A stretch of DNA of 8,656 bases, from positions 1 through 8,656 of the forward strand of contig JADZCW010000052.1 in the NCBI GenBank assembly GCA_020851395.1. Direction: 5' to 3'. The DNA comes from Phycisphaeraceae bacterium. Its GTDB lineage: Bacteria; Planctomycetota; Phycisphaerae; Phycisphaerales; Phycisphaeraceae. This document shows positions 5,363-8,656 of this stretch, piece after piece (the first letter of the stretch is position 1; the number at the start of each line of letters is the position of its first letter). The position numbers were made by a program, and so were the translations under genes. The notes below the pieces were generated by a model. That model was not told the DNA's origin. It searched no databases and saw only the letters and a list, made by a program, of their open reading frames with translations.

Positions 5363-6520
5363 TCACCCCCGTTTCACCGACACCACCTGCCCCTGCTTCT
5401 GCGACGCCAGCGCCGCCGTGAAGATCGCGTGCGTCCCCGACGCCTCCGTCGGGCTCACGCACCCGAACGGCAGCTCCGCCGCCGTCCCCTGCGCCACCTG
5501 ATCGAAGAACGCCGCGAGCATCTGCAGGATCGCGTCGCTGAACCCGAACTCAAAAATGTGCCCCGTGATCGTCTTGTACGTCGAGGCGTACCCCAGGTCC
5601 TCGCTCTGCCAGACCTGCGCCCCGCCCGGCTCATAGCTCATCGACTCGAGCGTCCGGGGCTTCTTCGTCGTGAACCGCGCGCTGTACCGGTCCCCGATGA
5701 TCGTCAGGTACCACGTGTCCGTCTGCCCCGGCGCGATCCGCTGCGTCTTGGCCGTCAGCGGGAACGTATACCCGTTCTGCTCGATCTCGCAGAACAGCGT
5801 CGCGTTGTCCCACGTGTCGCACGCCGCCATCCCACCCTTCCCGTCCGGCCGCTGCGGCACAATGTTCGACAGGATCGCCCGCACGTTCTTCGGGAACCAT
5901 CCGAACCGCAGCGGCACGTGCCACACGTGCATCCCCAGATCCCCCATGCACCCGTACTCCCCGTTCTGGCTCACCTGCCGCTTCCAGTTGATCGGCTTGT
6001 TCGGGTCCATGTCCGAGCTGTGCAGGAACCCCGCCTCCACCTCCAGCACCCGCCCGAACTTGCCCGCCTTCCACGCCTCGACCATCCGCTGCACCGCCGG
6101 AAAGTAGGGGAACTCCGACGAGCATCGCACCACGAGCTTCGGGTTCTCCGCGATCGCCTTGCTGATCGCCGCGTTGGCCTTCTGGTCGATCCCGAAGGGC
6201 TTCTCGCCCAACAGGTGCTTGCCCGCCTTGATCGTGTCGATGTAGAACCGCTCATGCATCGCGTGCGGCACCGCGCAGTACACCGCGTCGACCTTCGGGT
6301 TCGCCAAGAGCTCGTGATAGTCCGTCGTCGCCTGCGAGATCGACGGGAAGTAATCCGTGAACCACGTCAGCGTCTCCGCCGGCACGCTGCAGATCGACAC
6401 CAGCTCCGGCCGGACCGGGCTATCGACGAGATGACACCATCTCGCGATCGCCGACGCGACCTCCTTGCCCATCAGTCCGCCGCCGATGATCCCCAATCCG
6501 ATGCGCTTTGATGCCGGCAT
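5363..6520 (-). CDS. Gfo/Idh/MocA-family NAD(P)-dependent oxidoreductase
   Basis: The family uses NAD(P) to oxidise or reduce sugars, cyclitols and related compounds. The 385-residue product has a Rossmann nucleotide site GLGIIGGGLMG (8-18), VDAVYCAVPHAMH after the fourth strand, GEKPFG (105-110) with the conserved EKP Lys107, and CMGDLGMHVWHVP with Asp194 and His198, the active-site D-x-x-x-H of the family. ATG 6520 is preferred over the in-frame GTG at 6556 because AAGGA (6534-6530) lies 9 nt upstream and the protein then starts just before the Rossmann strand. No signal or Tat peptide is present, so it should be cytoplasmic, unlike many secreted planctomycetal members. It lies 27 bp before the amidohydrolase and about 100 bp after the aminotransferase. 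The substrate is unknown; an inositol- or glucose-like ring is plausible. Confidence 0.9.
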   Translation of the reverse strand: MPASKRIGLGIIGGGLMGKEVASAIARWCHLVDSPVRPELVSICSVPAETLTWFTDYFPSISQATTDYHELLANPKVDAVYCAVPHAMHERFYIDTIKAGKHLLGEKPFGIDQKANAAISKAIAENPKLVVRCSSEFPYFPAVQRMVEAWKAGKFGRVLEVEAGFLHSSDMDPNKPINWKRQVSQNGEYGCMGDLGMHVWHVPLRFGWFPKNVRAILSNIVPQRPDGKGGMAACDTWDNATLFCEIEQNGYTFPLTAKTQRIAPGQTDTWYLTIIGDRYSARFTTKKPRTLESMSYEPGGAQVWQSEDLGYASTYKTITGHIFEFGFSDAILQMLAAFFDQVAQGTAAELPFGCVSPTEASGTHAIFTAALASQKQGQVVSVKRG

Positions 6521-6557
6521 GCGATGCGTTCCTTCTTCAGCAGTAGCGCTCACCACG

Positions 6558-6580
6558 AGCCGCGACCGTGAGGGAGCGGT
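6558..6580. repeat. REP-like palindromic element between aminotransferase and oxidoreductase
   Basis: CCGC (6560-6563) pairs with GCGG (6576-6579) and CC (6566-6567) with GG (6572-6573). GA faces GA as an internal loop and GTGA is the tetraloop. The minus-strand reading ACCGCTCCCTCACGGTCGCG resembles a short repeat that I recall as widespread in intergenic DNA of Planctomycetes and some other phyla. Only one copy is in this window, so the repeat status rests on recollection. Confidence 0.5.
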
Positions 6581-6622
6581 GTTCTGATCCGCTCATCCCG
6601 CGATGCTCGAGGTAGAGTCGCC

Positions 6623-8008
6623 TTAGTACCCCAGCTCGCGCGACACCTCGCCGATCGACTCGTCGATGATGTCCATGCACTTGCTCGCCACCGCCTCGTT
6701 CATCACGATCGGCGGGCTCATCCGCAGGATGTGCCCCGCCGGGATCCACGCCAGCCCCTTCGAGAACGCCCGCTGATAGATCAGCGTCCCCGCCTTGTCG
6801 AACGGCTCCTTCGTCTTGCGGTCCTTGACCAGCTCGACGCCCATCAGGCACCCCTTCACGCGGACGTCCCCGATGATCTTGTGCTCCGCCTTCATCGCGG
6901 CCAGCCGCTTCTCGAACAGCTTCTCGAGCCGCTGCGCGTTCTCCAGCAGCCCTTCCTCCTCGATCGCCTCGATCGAAGCCAGCGCCGCCGCGCACGCCAT
7001 CGGGTTGCCCCCGTAGCTTGTTGACGCCGAGATCTTCTCGATCGCCTCGGCATACTCCTTCCGCGCCACCATCGCCGTCACCGGGAACCCATTGCCGAAC
7101 CCCTTCCCCAAGGTCACCACGTCCGGCAGCGTGTCCCAGTGCTCCATCGCTAACCACTTGCCCGTCCGCCCCATGCTCGTGAGCACTTCGTCAGCGAACA
7201 GCATGATCTTCTTCTTGTCGCACCACGCCCGAAGCTTCGGGAAGAAATCATCCGGCGGGAACACCGACCCCGCCCATCCCTGGATCGGCTCCAACACGAT
7301 CGCCGCCACCTGCCCCGTCGCTCCCTCGACGATGAACTCGTCATAGAACCGGATGTACGCATCCGTGTCGATCGTCCCATCCGCCTTGGTCCACAGCGGC
7401 CGATACGGGTCCGGCCGAGGCACCAGGTAGAACCCCGGCGACCTTCCGGGCCCATTCGCCGCGTTCATCCGCGCCAGGCTCACCGCGTGCCCCGATTTTC
7501 CATGAAAATCCCGGTAACACGACAGGAACTCAAACTTCCCCGTCTGCGCCCGGCACAGCCGGATCCCCGCCTCCACCGCCGTCGTCCCCGAGTCATACAA
7601 CTGCATCGCCGACAGCTCCCCGCCCCCAGGCAGGATCGCCGCCAGCTTCTCCAGCAGCTTCATCTTGATCGGCGTCGTGAAGTCATGGCAATTCATCAGC
7701 GTCTTGGCATACTTCGCCACCGCCTCGGACACCTTCGGATGGCAGTGCCCCAGCGTCGTGACGTAAATCCCCGACGAGAAGTCCAGGTACACGTTCCCGT
7801 CCACGTCCGTCAACGTCACCCCGTGGCCCTTCTCGAAGCACACCGGGAACAGCTTGACCTGCCCCGAGTACCCCTTCATGAGCTTGGCCGCCCGCTCGTG
7901 CATGGCCTTGGACTTCGGCCCCGGCAGCTCCTTGCTCACCAGCTTCGGCAGCTTCGTCAGATCGACATCCGCCCAGGCGATGTCGGGATTCGAGATGGTG
8001 GTGGTCAT
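6623..8008 (-). CDS. Class-III PLP-dependent aminotransferase
   Basis: The product of 461 residues is a fold-type I transaminase of the ornithine/GABA aminotransferase group. It moves an amino group between an omega-amine, amino acid or aminosugar and a keto acid. Signatures are YLDFSSGIYVTTLGHCHP (74-91), YDSGTTAVEAGIRLCRA (138-154, PLP phosphate binding), YRDFHGKSG (165-173), VLEPIQGWAG (238-247), FADEVLTSMGRTGKW (271-285, Asp273 to the pyridine nitrogen) and TLGKGFGNGFP with the Schiff-base Lys302, then TSYGGNPMACAAALA. ATG 8008 has AAGGAG (8022-8017) 8 nt upstream. SGTTAVE replaces the commoner SGSEAVE or SGAEAVE, so substrate preference may differ. The donor cannot be named. Placement between two Gfo/Idh/MocA-type genes suggests transamination of a keto-sugar or keto-cyclitol, or use of a nitrogen-containing substrate. 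Confidence 0.9.
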   Translation of the reverse strand: MTTTISNPDIAWADVDLTKLPKLVSKELPGPKSKAMHERAAKLMKGYSGQVKLFPVCFEKGHGVTLTDVDGNVYLDFSSGIYVTTLGHCHPKVSEAVAKYAKTLMNCHDFTTPIKMKLLEKLAAILPGGGELSAMQLYDSGTTAVEAGIRLCRAQTGKFEFLSCYRDFHGKSGHAVSLARMNAANGPGRSPGFYLVPRPDPYRPLWTKADGTIDTDAYIRFYDEFIVEGATGQVAAIVLEPIQGWAGSVFPPDDFFPKLRAWCDKKKIMLFADEVLTSMGRTGKWLAMEHWDTLPDVVTLGKGFGNGFPVTAMVARKEYAEAIEKISASTSYGGNPMACAAALASIEAIEEEGLLENAQRLEKLFEKRLAAMKAEHKIIGDVRVKGCLMGVELVKDRKTKEPFDKAGTLIYQRAFSKGLAWIPAGHILRMSPPIVMNEAVASKCMDIIDESIGEVSRELGY

Positions 8009-8034
8009 GGTTCACACTCCTTCCTTGACATACC

Positions 8035-8058
8035 AGCCCCACCTTTCCAGGTGGGGCT
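8035..8058 (-). other. Perfect 10-bp hairpin with GNRA loop, intercistronic
   Basis: AGCCCCACCT (8035-8044) and AGGTGGGGCT (8049-8058) form a perfect 10-bp GC-rich stem. On the minus-strand transcript the loop is GGAA, a GNRA tetraloop. It starts 8 nt after the stop at 8067 and ends 12 nt before the AAGGAG of the aminotransferase. No U-tract follows. It is more likely an mRNA stability or processing element, or an attenuating structure, than a terminator. Confidence 0.6.
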
Positions 8059-8066
8059 CAAAGTAT

Positions 8067-8656
8067 TCACGCGGAGACCTTCCCGATCTTCGCCGCGAGT
8101 TTGTCCTTCCGATCCTTCAGCCACGCCGCGAAGTCCGCCCGCGTCGTCACCGCCTCGTCGCACTGCTCGAGCAGGTCATTGAGCACCCGCGCCGCGTCCG
8201 TCCCCGGATGCGCGTCGGCGATCTTCCTCGCCACGCTCAACCATGACCCGCTCTTGGCATGCCGCTCCGCCAGCTTGTCCGCCAGCTCCAGCACCTTCGC
8301 CGGCTCCTTCATGTCGTCGACGACCGTCATCCAGTCCGCCCACGACCGATACGCCTTGGACAATTCATCCAGGTGCTTCATCGCCGTGTTGAACTGCGAC
8401 GCCAGCTCCTTGTCGAATTTCTTCCCGAACGGCCCCTCCTTCACGTCATACCGCTTCTGCGCCAGGTGATCCTCCCGGAACGCCTCGCGCTGCTTGCGGT
8501 CCCTGAAGTCCGGGATGTCATACGCCTTACCGTTCTCCATCGCCGACCGATACCCCAGGATCCCCTGGATCGTGCAGTCCGCCGCCGTGTAGATATCAAA
8601 CGGCGCCGGCTCACCCGTCAGGATCTGCCGCGCGAAGTAGTACAGCACCCAGAAGT
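8067..8656 (-). CDS. Probable Gfo/Idh/MocA-family protein, 3' part with helical C-terminal tail
   Basis: The frame is open from the right edge (first whole codon TTC at 8654) to TGA at 8069-8067, about 195 codons; the start lies outside. The first visible residues, FWVLYYFARQILTGE then APFDIYTAADCTIQGILGYR and IPDFRDR, resemble the conserved C-terminal end of planctomycetal Gfo/Idh/MocA dehydrogenases, which often read FDVYxAxxxTxxGIL...PDF. Without the Rossmann domain this is a moderate call. It is followed by about 110 residues (roughly fragment residues 83-193) rich in Lys, Glu, Asp and Ala, predicted by eye to be amphipathic helices. The family normally ends near PDF, so this is an unusual extension. 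The stop lies 58 bp before the aminotransferase ATG, so the gene is probably the preceding member of the same operon. Confidence 0.6.
   Translation of the reverse strand, partial: FWVLYYFARQILTGEPAPFDIYTAADCTIQGILGYRSAMENGKAYDIPDFRDRKQREAFREDHLAQKRYDVKEGPFGKKFDKELASQFNTAMKHLDELSKAYRSWADWMTVVDDMKEPAKVLELADKLAERHAKSGSWLSVARKIADAHPGTDAARVLNDLLEQCDEAVTTRADFAAWLKDRKDKLAAKIGKVSA

Noticed and set aside
4652..6511. Plus-strand open frame of 619 codons
   Set aside because: It lies opposite the amidohydrolase and oxidoreductase, which carry full catalytic motifs. Its Arg/His/Pro/Leu-rich low-complexity translation is a shadow.
6537..7157. Minus-strand 206-codon frame overlapping the aminotransferase
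   Set aside because: It is in another frame of the same strand within the aminotransferase. It is Gly/Arg-rich and has no motif.
1..8656. tRNA, rRNA or riboswitch genes
   Set aside because: No cloverleaf, conserved rRNA segment or known aptamer pattern was recognised. The gaps between genes are mostly under 100 bp and are accounted for above.

Overview
All seven protein genes lie on the minus strand, read right to left. Base composition is high-GC, with a strongly C-rich plus strand (G-rich coding strand). The gene set suggests a bacterium of the Planctomycetes or a related lineage, perhaps a metagenome bin. The evidence is Gfo/Idh/MocA oxidoreductases in a sugar cluster, a secreted protein with beta-strand repeats of the kind common beside PEP-CTERM anchors, and a short REP-like hairpin repeat. 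The taxonomic guess is an inference.

Layout from right to left (direction of transcription). (1) 8656-8067: 3' part of a gene whose product ends in what looks like a Gfo/Idh/MocA C-terminal segment plus a charged helical tail. A perfect GNRA-loop hairpin (8035-8058) follows. (2) 8008-6623: class-III PLP aminotransferase. A REP-like hairpin (6558-6580) follows in the gap. (3) 6520-5363: Gfo/Idh/MocA oxidoreductase. (4) 5335-4283: amidohydrolase of the PF04909/COG2159 type. (5) 4263-4155: a compact repeat cluster with a perfect 22-bp inverted repeat and a third direct copy, running into the 5' end of the next gene. (6) 4178-2745: L-arabinose-isomerase-like protein with all four expected catalytic residues. 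(7) 2714-1311: FGGY sugar kinase. (8) 1212-718: purE. (9) 717-522: intergenic region with two weak hairpins and a very good sigma-70-type promoter. (10) 521-1: 5' part of an exported beta-repeat protein that runs off the left edge.

Genes 1-7 read as one catabolic cluster for a sugar, amino sugar, cyclitol or related compound. Two NAD(P)-type oxidoreductases, a transaminase and a possible hydrolase/lactonase feed or accompany an aldose-ketose isomerase and a sugar kinase. The exact substrate cannot be read from the sequence. purE is housekeeping (purine synthesis) and may have its own promoter just after the kinase stop.

Two regulatory structures deserve attention. The isomerase has no Shine-Dalgarno sequence next to its start, unlike the other five complete genes. 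A strong AAAGGAG lies 78 nt upstream, directly at the foot of a perfect 22-bp hairpin whose other foot is 6 nt from an ATG, as if a repeat had split the ribosome-binding site. The exported protein's promoter has a perfect -35 box, an exact 17-bp spacer and a nine-base C/G homopolymer inside that spacer, a layout that in other bacteria gives phase-variable surface proteins.
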